Below the pieces are notes generated by a model, which saw only the letters and a program-made list of their open reading frames with translations, had not been told where the DNA came from and did not search any database. Both the position numbers and the translations under genes were made by a program. From positions 124,001 to 188,000 of the forward strand of contig NZ_RIBS01000005.1 of assembly GCF_003719825.1 (NCBI RefSeq): a DNA stretch of 64,000 bases, read 5' to 3'. Position 1 is the stretch's first letter, and each line of letters begins with the position of its first letter. Shown here piece by piece: positions 37,093 to 45,743 of the stretch. This stretch comes from Montanilutibacter psychrotolerans (lineage in GTDB: Bacteria; Pseudomonadota; Gammaproteobacteria; Xanthomonadales; Xanthomonadaceae).

Positions 37093-39096
37093 ATGACGTC
37101 CCCGGTCGCGCCGCCGCTGTTCGACGGCAAGGATTTCGTTCGTGCGCTGAGCACCGCGCCGGGCGTGTACCGCATGCTCGCCGCCGACGACAGCGTGCTG
37201 TACGTGGGCAAGGCCGGTGCGCTCAAAAACCGCGTGTCGAGCTACTTCAATGCGACGCCAAAATCGGCGCGGATCATGGCGATGCTGTCCCAGGTCGCAC
37301 GCATGGAGGTCACGGTCACCCGGACCGAGGCCGAGGCGCTGATCCTCGAGAACCAGCTGATCAAGTCGTTGAAGCCGCGTTACAACGTGCTGCTGCGCGA
37401 CGACAAGAGCTACCCATACGTCCTGATGACCAGCGAGCCGTGGCCGCGCATCGCGATGCATCGCGGCCCGCGCGCCGTGCCCGGGCGCTACTTCGGTCCG
37501 TACCCCAGTGTGCTGGCGGTGCGCGAGACGATGAACCTCATGCACAAGCTGTTCCGCCTGCGCAGTTGCGAGGACAGCGTGTTCCGCAATCGCTCGCGAC
37601 CCTGCCTGCAGCACCAGATCGGCCGCTGCAGCGCACCCTGCGTGGGGCTGGTGCAGGCGCGCGACTATGCCGACAGCGTCCGGCGCGCGACGCTGCTGCT
37701 GGACGGCCGCAGCGACGAGCTGACCGACGAACTCGGACGCACGATGCAGGCCGCGAGCGATCGCCTCGACTTTGAAGAGGCTGCGCGCCTGCGCGACCTG
37801 GTGGCGTCGATCCGCACGCTGCAGGCGCGCCAGTACGTCGATGGCCGCGCCGCGGATCTGGACGTGCTTGCCTGCGCGATGCACGGCGCACAGGCATGCG
37901 TGCTGCTGCTGGCGTTCCGGGATGGCCGCAATCTGGGCACGCGATCCTTCTTCCCCAAGACCAACGGCAGCGACAACGCAGAAGAAGTGCTGGCCGCGTT
38001 CGTGTCGCAGTACTACGGCGAGCAGATGCCGCCGCGTGAGATCGTGCTCGATCGCGATATTCCCGACCGCGAGCTGATCGAGCAGGCGCTGTCCAGCGCA
38101 GGCGATCGCCGCGTGCAGATCCGGTGCAACGTGCGCGGCGAGCGCGCCGGTTACGTTGATCTGGCGCGACGCAACGCCGCCATCGCGCTGGCCGGCGAGC
38201 AGACCAGCAACGCGGCCCAGCACGCGCGCGCCGACGATCTGCGCAAGTTGCTGGGCCTGGAAGAGATCGCCGCGCGCATCGAGTGCTTCGACATCAGCCA
38301 CACCATGGGCGAGGCTACCGTCGCCTCGTGCGTGGTGTTCGACGCGCAGGGTCCGGTACGCGGGCAGTACCGGCGCTACAACATCAGCGGCATCGAGCCA
38401 GGTGACGACTACGCCGCCATGCACCAGGCGCTGCACAGGCGCTTCCGGCGTGCGGTCGAAGAGGCCGCGCTGCGTGATGGGACGGAGGGAATGGCGTCAG
38501 GGCAGGGCGGCGACGCGTCCGCCGATGCCGTGCTCCCCGATGCCGTGCCCACCGAAGCCGCGCCCGCCGGCAAACGCGCGCGCGGCGAGCCCCTCGGCGT
38601 GTTGCCGGACGTGCTGCTGATCGACGGCGGTGCCGGGCAGGTCGCACAGGCGCGTGCCGTACTCGACGAGCTGGGCATCAACGCGGTGGTACTGGTGGGC
38701 GTGGCCAAGGGCCCGGCACGTCGTCCCGGCGACGAGGAGTTGCTGCTGCCCGACGGCCGTAGCGTGCGCCCGGGCGCCGACTCCCCGGCTCTCCAGCTGG
38801 TCCAGCAAGTGCGTGACGAGGCGCACAGATTCGCGATCACCGGGCACCGTGGTCGACGCCAGAAGGTGCGAAACAGCAGCCGTCTCGAGGATATTCCCGG
38901 CATCGGCCCGCGCCGTCGGGCTAACCTGTTGCGGCATTTCGGCGGACTGGGCGGACTCAAGGCGGCCGGCGTCGAGGAAATTTCCCGGGTCGAAGGCGTC
39001 AACGCCGCGTTGGCCGAGCGTATCTATGCCACCCTGCACGGGCTGGATTCGCCGGCCAGGGACGTGCCCAACACCGGTTCGCGGAGTGAAGGATGA
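37093..39096 (+). CDS. uvrC: Excinuclease ABC subunit C
   Basis: UvrC makes the two incisions in nucleotide excision repair. The 667-residue product has the GIY-YIG domain (PGVYRMLAADDSVLYVGKA) and the UVR motif around RLDFEEAARLRDLV. The RNase H-like domain CFDISHTMGEATVASCVVF and a double helix-hairpin-helix (IPGIGPRRRANLLRHFGG) follow. It is about 50 residues longer than usual; the surplus is a low-complexity Ala/Asp/Gly insertion before LPDVLLIDGG. The ATG at 37093, with GGAG eight bases upstream, is preferred to the longer open frame to 36949. The last bases overlap the pgsA start. Confidence 0.95.
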   Translation: MTSPVAPPLFDGKDFVRALSTAPGVYRMLAADDSVLYVGKAGALKNRVSSYFNATPKSARIMAMLSQVARMEVTVTRTEAEALILENQLIKSLKPRYNVLLRDDKSYPYVLMTSEPWPRIAMHRGPRAVPGRYFGPYPSVLAVRETMNLMHKLFRLRSCEDSVFRNRSRPCLQHQIGRCSAPCVGLVQARDYADSVRRATLLLDGRSDELTDELGRTMQAASDRLDFEEAARLRDLVASIRTLQARQYVDGRAADLDVLACAMHGAQACVLLLAFRDGRNLGTRSFFPKTNGSDNAEEVLAAFVSQYYGEQMPPREIVLDRDIPDRELIEQALSSAGDRRVQIRCNVRGERAGYVDLARRNAAIALAGEQTSNAAQHARADDLRKLLGLEEIAARIECFDISHTMGEATVASCVVFDAQGPVRGQYRRYNISGIEPGDDYAAMHQALHRRFRRAVEEAALRDGTEGMASGQGGDASADAVLPDAVPTEAAPAGKRARGEPLGVLPDVLLIDGGAGQVAQARAVLDELGINAVVLVGVAKGPARRPGDEELLLPDGRSVRPGADSPALQLVQQVRDEAHRFAITGHRGRRQKVRNSSRLEDIPGIGPRRRANLLRHFGGLGGLKAAGVEEISRVEGVNAALAERIYATLHGLDSPARDVPNTGSRSEG

Positions 39097-39662
39097 AGTT
39101 GACGGTACCGACCATGCTGACCCTGCTGCGGATCGTCCTGATCCCGGTGCTGGTGCTGGTGTTCTACCTGGAGTTCAAATGGACCAATTTCGCGGCGGCC
39201 TTCATCTTCGCGTTTGCGTCCGTCACCGACTGGCTCGATGGCTGGATCGCGCGCCGCTATAACCAGTTCTCGGCGTTCGGCGCCTTCCTCGATCCGGTTG
39301 CCGACAAGCTGATGGTCGCCGTGGCGCTGGTGATCACCGTGCAGAGCCACCACACGATCTGGATGGCGCTGTGGGCCGCGGTCATCATTGGCCGCGAGAT
39401 CGCCGTGTCGGCGCTGCGCGAGTGGATGGCCGAGCTGGGCGAGCGGGCCGTGGTCAAGGTTGCCGCCATCGGCAAGTTCAAGACCATCGTTCAGATGGTC
39501 GCGCTGGTGTTCCTGCTCTACAAGGAGCCCTTGTTCGGACTGCCGGTGTTCGCGATCGGCGAGTGGCTGCTCGCGGTGGCGGCGATTCTGACCCTGTGGT
39601 CGGGCGCCGCATACCTGCGCGCAGCGTGGCCAACGCTGAAGAAAGAGGAAGACAGGAGTTGA
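39093..39662 (+). CDS. pgsA: CDP-diacylglycerol-glycerol-3-phosphate 3-phosphatidyltransferase
   Basis: PgsA makes phosphatidylglycerophosphate, the committed step to phosphatidylglycerol and cardiolipin, in the inner membrane. The 189-residue product has several membrane helices and the CDP-alcohol phosphatidyltransferase motif, visible as DWLDGWIARR followed by G and DPVADKLM, with all four Asp residues present. The start overlaps the uvrC stop by four bases (the common uvrC-pgsA arrangement). Its stop codon lies within the -35 box of the tRNA-Gly promoter. Confidence 0.95.
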   Translation: MKLTVPTMLTLLRIVLIPVLVLVFYLEFKWTNFAAAFIFAFASVTDWLDGWIARRYNQFSAFGAFLDPVADKLMVAVALVITVQSHHTIWMALWAAVIIGREIAVSALREWMAELGERAVVKVAAIGKFKTIVQMVALVFLLYKEPLFGLPVFAIGEWLLAVAAILTLWSGAAYLRAAWPTLKKEEDRS

Positions 39663-39686
39663 CACGTTCGCTGTGATCGGTAGAAT
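39659..39686 (+). promoter_or_regulatory. Sigma-70 promoter of tRNA-Gly
   Basis: TTGACA (39659-39664), a 16-base spacer and TAGAAT (39681-39686) form a near-consensus promoter ending 14 bases before the tRNA. The pgsA stop TGA (39660-39662) is part of the -35 box. Confidence 0.85.
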
Positions 39687-39700
39687 TCTCGTTCTGCCTC

Positions 39701-39776
<76 letters not shown>

Positions 39777-39784
39777 GGTTCCAA

Positions 39785-39813
39785 CAAAGCCCCGCTAGCG
39801 GGGTTTTGTTTTT
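39785..39813 (+). terminator. Terminator after first tRNA-Gly
   Basis: CCCCG (39790-39794), loop CTAG, CGGGG, flanked by AAAG and TTTTG, then TTTTT. This is a good intrinsic terminator about 10 bases after the tRNA. Confidence 0.88.
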
Positions 39814-39881
39814 AAGGCGGACGGCACGGTGTATCGTGCAGCCGTCGCCGCAGACTTCGGTCTACGGCAAATGAAGTCACC

Positions 39882-39955
39882 GGCCGGGTGGCAGAGTGGT
39901 TATGCAGCGGACTGCAAATCCGCGTACGCCGGTTCAATTCCGACCTCGGCCTCCA
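39882..39955 (+). tRNA. tRNA-Cys (GCA)
   Basis: This is a 74-base cloverleaf with acceptor stem GGCCGGG/CTCGGCC (one G-T pair), anticodon loop CTGCAAA (GCA), discriminator T73 as usual for tRNA-Cys, and an encoded CCA. Its own promoter is not obvious. Confidence 0.96.
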
Positions 39956-40097
39956 AGCTTCACGTTTTATAGCAGTACGATTCATCATTGGTTTCAGAAG
40001 TGTGTCGCGGCGGTTCGTTGACGAGAATTTCTTCGCAGCGTGCTTCGCAAAGGGTTTCTCAGTCAGAAGATTCTTTGTTAGAATTTCGCCTCACAAT

Positions 40098-40173
<76 letters not shown>

Positions 40174-40220
40174 GTTTCAGGCCTAGTGCCTCCGTCGTCC
40201 GTTCTCCATCGGACGCACCA

Positions 40221-40250
40221 GACCCCGCCATGGCGGGGTTTGTCGTTTCT
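40221..40250 (+). terminator. Terminator after second tRNA-Gly
   Basis: ACCCCGCC (40222-40229) pairs with GGCGGGGT across the AT centre, followed by TTGTCGTTT. The T-tract is moderate. Confidence 0.75.
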
Positions 40251-40364
40251 GCGGTTTGCTCGATCCGATCGACGCCCCACCCGACGGCAACCGGCCGCTC
40301 GCGGTTCCTGGACGGCGGCCCAGCGGCTCGGTGTGTTCGTGTCGTAAGCTAGCGCCCCTCGACT

Positions 40365-40451
40365 GCCCGAATGGCGAAATCGGTAGACGCAGCGGACTTA
40401 AAATCCGCCAGCTTTGCGGCTGTGCCGGTTCGAGTCCGGCTTCGGGCACCA
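40365..40451 (+). tRNA. tRNA-Leu (TAA)
   Basis: This is an 87-base class II tRNA with acceptor stem GCCCGAA/TTCGGGC, anticodon loop CTTAAAA (TAA), a long variable arm (CAGCTTTGCGGCTG) and an encoded CCA. It reads UUA codons, which are rare in such a GC-rich genome. Confidence 0.96.
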
Positions 40452-40746
40452 CGTCGAAACGCGATTGGATATCTTCCAATCCATTGAGCACCAGGCGGCC
40501 CCACGATGCGGTGGGTCCGCGCCGCCAGGGCGCTCTCGCAGGTCGGCGGGAATCCGATCCCGCGTCCGTGCCACACAAGCCGCCACGATGCGAGCATCTC
40601 AGGCTTCGCGCGCAAGACGCCCGGCGCGCGCCCACGATCGTGGCCAGGAATGACGTGCTGGTGAACGACGCGACCGTTGCCGACACATCGACTACGCCCA
40701 AACCTGTACGTTGACCTCCGCTCCGATCCCAGTTGAAGGCAGCGTC
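40452..40746 (+). other. Gene-free stretch between tRNA-Leu and the lytic transglycosylase
   Basis: About 295 bases with no credible gene on either strand. No clear terminator follows tRNA-Leu. The frames here are fragments lacking start context, and no repeats or recognisable regulatory motifs are seen. Confidence 0.6.
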
Positions 40747-42156
40747 ATGTCGATATCCACGTTGACCGCGTCCGCTTCGATCGCGTCCGCGTTGTTCCTG
40801 CCATTTCTGCTGCAGACCTCCGCCGTGCCCAACGCGGCACCGACGCCGGTGGTCGCACCCGCGCAGGGCACGATCGCCCCGTCCGACATGCTCCCCCCCG
40901 ACTTGCTCCCGCCCGAGTTCGTGCAGTGCATCGACGGGCTACGTGCGCAGGCGCTTTCGGCCGGCGTCGACGCGGCCGTGTTCGACCGGCACGTACGCCA
41001 CCTGACACCCGATTTCACGGTGCTGCCGCTGCTGGACAAGCAGCCTGAGTTCTCGACGCCGATCTGGGACTACCTCTCCGGACTGGTCGACCAGGAGCGT
41101 GTCGACGACGGCAAGGCGATGTTGTCCACGCATGCGCAGACGCTGTCGCGGGTGGCAGCGCAGTACGGCGTGGACGCCCCCAGCGTGGTCGCGGTGTGGG
41201 GCGTGGAAAGCAATTTCGGCAGGAATTTCGGCAAGCGCCCGCTGCTGGTCTCGCTGACCACGCTGTCGTGCATGGGCCGACGGCAGGCGTTCTTCCGCGG
41301 CGAACTCATCAGCGCACTGCAGATCGTGCAGTCCGGCGATGTCGAGGCGCAGGCGTTGGTGGGTTCCTGGGCGGGCGCATTCGGCCACACGCAGTTCATG
41401 CCATCCACGTTCCAGCGCATTGCCGTGGACGGCGACGGCGATGGGCGTCGCGATCTGGTTGCCAGCGTGCCCGACGCGCTCGCATCGACCGCAAACTTCC
41501 TGAAGGTTGCCGGTTGGCGCAGCGGCGAGCCGTGGGGCTATGAGGTGCGGTTGCCGGAAGCGGGCGCTGGCACGGTCAGCGGTCGCACCGAGCGGCTGCC
41601 ATTGTCCAACTGGACATCGCAAGGCATCGTGCGCGCCGACGGCGGTGCAATCACGCTTCCGCCTTCGACGCCCGCGGCCCTCTTGCTGCCGGCCGGGCGG
41701 CAAGGCCCCGCGTTCCTGGTCTTTCGCAACTTCGACGCGATCTACTCCTACAACGCGGCCGAAAGCTACGCGCTCGCGATCGCCTTGTTGTCCGATCGGC
41801 TGCGTGGCGGCACCGGCCTGCGCACACCGTGGCCGACGCCGGACCCGGGCCTGTCACGCAGCGAGCGACGCGAGTTGCAGGTGCTGTTGCTCGCGCGCGG
41901 GCATGCCATCGGCGAGGCCGACGGCATGATCGGCACGCTGTCGCGCCAGGCAATCCAGCAGGAGCAATTGCGGCTCGGCTTGCAGCCCGTCGACGGCCGC
42001 GCCGGCCAGCAGATCCTGCGGGCGCTGCGCGATGGCGCACCGGCTGCGACACCGCCTGCGACATCGCCCGCGACATCGGCAAAGGTGCCGATCGCGCTGC
42101 CCGCGATCGCTCCCGTCGTCCCACCGCCACCGATGCCCGAAAGCGGCCGCAAATAG
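40747..42156 (+). CDS. MltB-type lytic murein transglycosylase with peptidoglycan-binding domain
   Basis: This enzyme cleaves the MurNAc-GlcNAc bond of peptidoglycan with formation of 1,6-anhydroMurNAc. The 469-residue product has an N-terminal signal-like hydrophobic segment (about residues 8-22). The catalytic domain shows VVAVWGVESNFGRNFG with Glu154 as the acid/base, GAFGHTQFMPSTF and DGDGRRDL, all MltB-family. Near the C-terminus is a peptidoglycan-binding type 1 repeat (ELQVLLLARGHAIGEADGMIG), then a Pro/Ala-rich tail. The ATG at 40747 is preferred to the TTG at 40711 because it gives a normal leader. There is no lipobox, so it is likely soluble in the periplasm. Confidence 0.9.
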   Translation: MSISTLTASASIASALFLPFLLQTSAVPNAAPTPVVAPAQGTIAPSDMLPPDLLPPEFVQCIDGLRAQALSAGVDAAVFDRHVRHLTPDFTVLPLLDKQPEFSTPIWDYLSGLVDQERVDDGKAMLSTHAQTLSRVAAQYGVDAPSVVAVWGVESNFGRNFGKRPLLVSLTTLSCMGRRQAFFRGELISALQIVQSGDVEAQALVGSWAGAFGHTQFMPSTFQRIAVDGDGDGRRDLVASVPDALASTANFLKVAGWRSGEPWGYEVRLPEAGAGTVSGRTERLPLSNWTSQGIVRADGGAITLPPSTPAALLLPAGRQGPAFLVFRNFDAIYSYNAAESYALAIALLSDRLRGGTGLRTPWPTPDPGLSRSERRELQVLLLARGHAIGEADGMIGTLSRQAIQQEQLRLGLQPVDGRAGQQILRALRDGAPAATPPATSPATSAKVPIALPAIAPVVPPPPMPESGRK

Positions 42157-42239
42157 CCGCCAAGCGCGGTCGTGCGATCCGTCGCCGGCCGTATGCTGGG
42201 CGCTATGCTGCGGCGTCTGCCACCGCCGTCGGAATCCGC

Positions 42240-43862
42240 ATGTCGCGTTACACCCTCTATGCCCTGAGCCTGCTGCTGACCGCGCTGTCGTTGTTGTTGA
42301 TGCGAGCGGACCCGGCCTGGGCGTGGGGCGTGGGAGGGTTCGGGGCGCTCGCGGTGCTTGGCACCGTCGATCTGCTGCAGAAGCGCAGCACGTTGCGTCG
42401 CAACTATCCGATCCTTGCGCATTTCCGCTACGGCCTGGAATCCATCGGCCCCGAGATGCGTCAGTACTTCATCGAGGCCGACACGGCGGAAGTGCCGTTC
42501 TCGCGCGAGCAGCGCGCACTGGTCTACCAGCGCAGCAAGTCGGTCAACGACGTGCGCCCCTTCGGCACGCTGCAGGACGTGTACGGCAACGACTACGAAT
42601 GGATCAACCATTCGCTGCTGCCCGCGCCGCATGGCTCGCACGACTTCCGGGTGGTGATCGGCGAGTCTTCGGCGCAGCCGTACTCGGCCAGCGTGTTCAA
42701 CATCTCGGCGATGAGCTTCGGCTCGCTGTCGCCCAACGCGATTCGCGCGCTGAACGAGGGCGCGCGACGCGGCGGGTTCTACCACGACACCGGCGAGGGT
42801 TCGATCTCGCCCTATCACCGCGAGAACGGCGGCGACCTGGTGTGGGAAATTGGTTCGGGCTATTTCGGTTGCCGCAACGACGACGGCAGCTTCAATGCCG
42901 AGCGCTTCGCGGCGAACGCGCACGACCCGCAAGTCAAGATGATCGAGCTGAAGCTGTCGCAAGGCGCCAAGCCCGGCCACGGCGGCGTGCTGCCAGCGGC
43001 CAAGGTCACCGCCGAGATCGCCGCCACGCGCGGCGTCCCGGAGGGCGTGGAGTGCGTGTCGCCCGCGCGCCATGCCGCCTTCGACACCCCGCGCGGCCTG
43101 TTGGAGTTCATCGCGCAGCTGCGCGAGTTGTCCGGCGGCAAGCCAACCGGCTTCAAGCTGGCAATCGGCCATCCCTGGGAGTGGTTCGGCATTGCCAAGG
43201 CAATGGCCGAGACCGGTCTGCTGCCGGATTTCATCGTGGTCGATGGCGCCGAGGGCGGCACCGGTGCGGCGCCGGCGGAGTTCATCGACCATGTCGGCGT
43301 GCCCATGCACGAGGCGCTGATGCTGGTTCACAACACCCTGGTGGGCCTGGAATTGCGCGACCGCGTGCGGATCGGCGCGGCCGGTCGCATCACCAGTGCG
43401 TTCGACATCGCACGCACGCTGGCGATGGGCGCGGACTGGTGCAATGCGGCGCGTGGCTACATGTTCGCGCTGGGCTGCATCCAGGCGCAGAGCTGCCACA
43501 CCGATCGCTGCCCCAGCGGTGTGGCCACGCAGGACCCGACGCGATGGGGGCGCCTGGACGTGCCCGACAAGGCATCGCGCGTGCACCACTTCCACAACAA
43601 CACGCTCAAGGCCTTGCGCGATCTGCTGTGCGCATCGGGTATCGGGCACCCCGGTCAGATCGGTCCGGAGCACATCCTGCGGCGGATGTCGCCGACCGAG
43701 GTGCGCTCGCTTGGCGCCATCTACCGATTCCTCGCCCCTGGCGATCTGATCGGCAAGGTGCCCGAGCACGCGGTGTTCCAGGCGTTCTGGCCGAACGCGC
43801 GCAGTGATTCGTTCGCCGCGCCCGAGAAGGTGCAGTCGATGCGGAACAGCAAGTCGTTCTAG
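42240..43862 (+). CDS. FMN-binding glutamate synthase family protein
   Basis: The 540-residue product has an N-terminal membrane helix pair (about residues 4-22 and 27-46) followed by the FMN barrel of glutamate synthase. Recognisable segments are NISAMSFGSLSPNAI, DTGEGSISPYHRENGGDLVWEIGSGYFGCR (residues about 180-210), SQGAKPGHGGVLP, VDGAEGGTGAAP, and a Cys cluster CIQAQSCHTDRCPSG. That cluster matches the 3Fe-4S ligands of glutamate synthases. The glutaminase domain is absent. These standalone proteins are membrane-linked and of uncertain function. The ATG at 42240 is the only start giving the helix pair cleanly. Confidence 0.88.
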   Translation: MSRYTLYALSLLLTALSLLLMRADPAWAWGVGGFGALAVLGTVDLLQKRSTLRRNYPILAHFRYGLESIGPEMRQYFIEADTAEVPFSREQRALVYQRSKSVNDVRPFGTLQDVYGNDYEWINHSLLPAPHGSHDFRVVIGESSAQPYSASVFNISAMSFGSLSPNAIRALNEGARRGGFYHDTGEGSISPYHRENGGDLVWEIGSGYFGCRNDDGSFNAERFAANAHDPQVKMIELKLSQGAKPGHGGVLPAAKVTAEIAATRGVPEGVECVSPARHAAFDTPRGLLEFIAQLRELSGGKPTGFKLAIGHPWEWFGIAKAMAETGLLPDFIVVDGAEGGTGAAPAEFIDHVGVPMHEALMLVHNTLVGLELRDRVRIGAAGRITSAFDIARTLAMGADWCNAARGYMFALGCIQAQSCHTDRCPSGVATQDPTRWGRLDVPDKASRVHHFHNNTLKALRDLLCASGIGHPGQIGPEHILRRMSPTEVRSLGAIYRFLAPGDLIGKVPEHAVFQAFWPNARSDSFAAPEKVQSMRNSKSF

Positions 43863-43917
43863 CGGGCGGGTTTGCAGTGCCCGGTGGAGCAGGGCGGGCC
43901 GCAGTGTGCGGCGCGCC

Positions 43918-44298
43918 TCAGTCCAGCAGGTCGAGCACACGTTCGGGTGGACGACCGATCACCGCGCGCCCACGGTGCACGAACACGGGTCGCTCGATCA
44001 GCCGTGGATGTGCGGCCATCGCCGCGATCAGGGCAGCGTCATCGAGCGCGCGATCGTCCAGCCCGAGTTCGGCGAACTCGGTTTCGCCGGTACGCAGCAG
44101 GTCGCGTGCGGGCAAGCCCAGCAGGTCGAGCAGGGCACGCAGCTGCGACGCGTCGAGCGGCGTGTCGAGATAGTGGACGATCTGCGGCTCGATGCCGCGC
44201 TCGCGCAGCAGTTCCAGCGCGCCACGGGATTTCGAGCAGCGGGCGTTGTGATACAGCGTCGTCGCGCCTGCTGTTGCATCTGCGGGATGGGGGTTCAT
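43918..44298 (-). CDS. arsC: ArsC/YfgD-type arsenate reductase (glutaredoxin-dependent)
   Basis: The 126-residue thioredoxin-fold protein has the single catalytic cysteine in HNARCSKSRGAL (Cys21) and the substrate-site segment RPVFVHRGRAVIGRPPERVLDLL. True arsenate reductases and the related YfgD group look alike here. There is no arsenite efflux pump or ArsR nearby, so a general thiol oxidoreductase role is as likely as arsenic resistance. A strong Shine-Dalgarno sequence (AGGAGA) sets the start at 44298. The degraded attC-like site at 44314-44373 lies directly upstream. Confidence 0.86.
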   Translation of the reverse strand: MNPHPADATAGATTLYHNARCSKSRGALELLRERGIEPQIVHYLDTPLDASQLRALLDLLGLPARDLLRTGETEFAELGLDDRALDDAALIAAMAAHPRLIERPVFVHRGRAVIGRPPERVLDLLD

Positions 44299-44313
44299 CG
44301 CACTTCTCCTGGG

Positions 44314-44373
44314 CAGCCCGATTCAAGTCGAGCCGAGCCGCGATGCGGCTTGGGCTTGAATGAATTGTCAGAC
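44314..44373 (-). repeat. attC-like site at the 3' end of a DUF4262 cassette
   Basis: Read on the minus strand, the left half GTCTGACAATTCATTCAAGCC matches the left half of classical attC sites such as that of aadA cassettes, including an R''-type core GTCTGAC and L''-type AAGCC. An imperfect inverted repeat follows (AGCCGC-ATC-GCGGCT nested in ATTCAAG/CTTGAAT). The right core, expected as GTTAGRY, is degraded (GGGCTG). The DUF4262 stop codon lies inside the R'' box, as in true gene cassettes. I judged this by eye. Confidence 0.6.
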
Positions 44374-44826
44374 GATTGCCAGTGGCTCGCCCGCGGGAAT
44401 GTAATCGTAACCCTCATCCCACGGGAAACGATGCTGCCTGTCAGGAAAGAACATGACCACGGCGGCAAAGGGCTTGTCCTGGTAGTAGCGCACAGCCGTT
44501 CCCAGGTACTCATCGAAGTGCTCGGGCCTGACGCACTTGAAGATGACGCTATAACCGCCAGTCAGAATGTTCTCGTCCTCGACTTCTGGCTGGATGGTGT
44601 GGCCGTTCTTGAGCAGGTAGGCGCACTCATGGAGCAGGGCATGTGCCTTTTCACGCTCGACGCCGAAGATCAGAACCTCTGGCGCGCCATAGGATTCACC
44701 GAAGCCAATCGAGTAGGTGAACTTGTCTTGATTGTCCTGGGTAGGAAAGACATGGAGGCAGTGCCAGCCAAAAGCCCGGATGTTGTCCGAGATTGTCTGG
44801 TTCTGTGCTGGAAGATCTTTACTCAT
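44368..44826 (-). CDS. DUF4262 domain protein in an attC-flanked cassette
   Basis: The 152-residue product has the DUF4262 pattern: an N-terminal segment IRAFGWHCLHVFPTQ, then FTYSIGFGESYGAPEVLIFG, and a C-terminal part with VVMFFPDRQHRFPWDEGYDYI. No function is known for the family. The gene is visibly less GC-rich than its neighbours, especially in its first 100 bases. It starts two bases after a GTTAGAC core and stops inside a second attC-like site, so it has the compact form of an integron gene cassette without its own promoter. It is transcribed in the same direction as arsC, which begins 70 bases after its stop. Confidence 0.85.
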   Translation of the reverse strand: MSKDLPAQNQTISDNIRAFGWHCLHVFPTQDNQDKFTYSIGFGESYGAPEVLIFGVEREKAHALLHECAYLLKNGHTIQPEVEDENILTGGYSVIFKCVRPEHFDEYLGTAVRYYQDKPFAAVVMFFPDRQHRFPWDEGYDYIPAGEPLAIV

Positions 44827-44827
44827 C

Positions 44828-44887
44828 GTCTAACGCCCGAATGAAGCCGATTGGCGAAGCGGCTTCGGCTGGAATGAATTATCAATC
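44828..44887 (-). repeat. attC-like site upstream of the DUF4262 gene
   Basis: On the minus strand it reads from a degenerate R'' box (GATTGAT) through AATTCATTCCAGCCG, an inverted repeat with AGCCGA/TCGGCT, and ends in a perfect core GCGTTAGAC. The last 60 bases before the DUF4262 start are thus an attC-like site. The AATTCATTC-AGCC half is shared with the site at 44314-44373. Confidence 0.65.
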
Positions 44888-44967
44888 TCCGTCAACCTCC
44901 CGTGAGCTCGCGCACTGCGCTCCAAAACTCTAGCATTGCTGCGCGACCCAGCCTTCGGTGACACCTC

Positions 44968-45645
44968 ATGGAACGAGCGATCCTCTTCGTCGTCTCCGTC
45001 CTTGCCCTGATGCTCTTCGCGGGCCCGTGTCTGGGCGCGCCGTCGGCGTGCCAACGCATCAGTTTCCACGGTGAGGTCGTGGGCCAGGACGCCTTTCGCG
45101 TCAATCTCGGCATGGGGCTGACATTTCGCCTGGAACCCTCAGGCGACGAGAGCGGCTGGGAGTTCGAGATCGGGCCGACGCAGTCCCGATCCGACGAATG
45201 GGACGCGTACATCTACACGCTCACCCCGCCGTGGCGCGGGCGGCATGCCACGATGCTCAATACGTCGTACGCGACGCCCGCGCGGCAGGCCGCCACCGGT
45301 GCGCAACGCCACTTCTGGTTTCTGCTCCGACGGGCTGATGCCCCCGCGGCCAAGGCGGCACTCGATGACGTCCTGTGGCCGAAGACTGACGAAGCACAAG
45401 AAAGCGCACTGATGCAGCTTGGCGACCTCCCGAGAGGCAGCGGGGAACTGACCATCCTGGCGGCGGACATCGAACCCGGTCTCGCGGTGTCGAATCCTTC
45501 GGAACTCGAGCCCCTCGGGCGCATCCACCGGCTCGCCTTCCGGGTTGCACTGACGCTCCCGGAGGGTTTTTCCCCGGCGGCGACTCTCGCGAAGGACGTG
45601 GCGCCGTGCCCTGATCCACACGCCTGGGCGCAGCAATGGCAGTAG
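44968..45645 (+). CDS. Hypothetical secreted protein
   Basis: The 225-residue product begins with a signal peptide (hydrophobic residues 5-18, cleavage near GAPSA at about 24). The mature part has two early and late cysteines (SACQRIS and APCPDPH) that could pair, and alternating polar/hydrophobic beta-rich sequence. I do not recognise a family. It lies next to an attC-like site but on the opposite strand, so it could be cassette-borne in reverse orientation or simply the chromosomal neighbour. No terminator is seen after it. Confidence 0.7.
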   Translation: MERAILFVVSVLALMLFAGPCLGAPSACQRISFHGEVVGQDAFRVNLGMGLTFRLEPSGDESGWEFEIGPTQSRSDEWDAYIYTLTPPWRGRHATMLNTSYATPARQAATGAQRHFWFLLRRADAPAAKAALDDVLWPKTDEAQESALMQLGDLPRGSGELTILAADIEPGLAVSNPSELEPLGRIHRLAFRVALTLPEGFSPAATLAKDVAPCPDPHAWAQQWQ

Positions 45646-45743
45646 CGCGCGGCCCGGGCGCGGTCGACCGTGATGTCGGTAGCCGTCAGTCAACTCCCGA
45701 ACTGGCGCTCTGACCACTGTCGTTCCGCGCGCCGCGTAATCAT

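Noticed and set aside
43918-44298. An arsenic-resistance operon
   Set aside because: Only an ArsC-type reductase is present; there is no ArsR, ArsB or Acr3 nearby, so operon status is not supported.
44892-45212. Second cassette gene on the minus strand upstream of the attC-like site
   Set aside because: This frame is the antisense of the secreted-protein gene and has antisense-like composition; no third attC-like site was found to its right.
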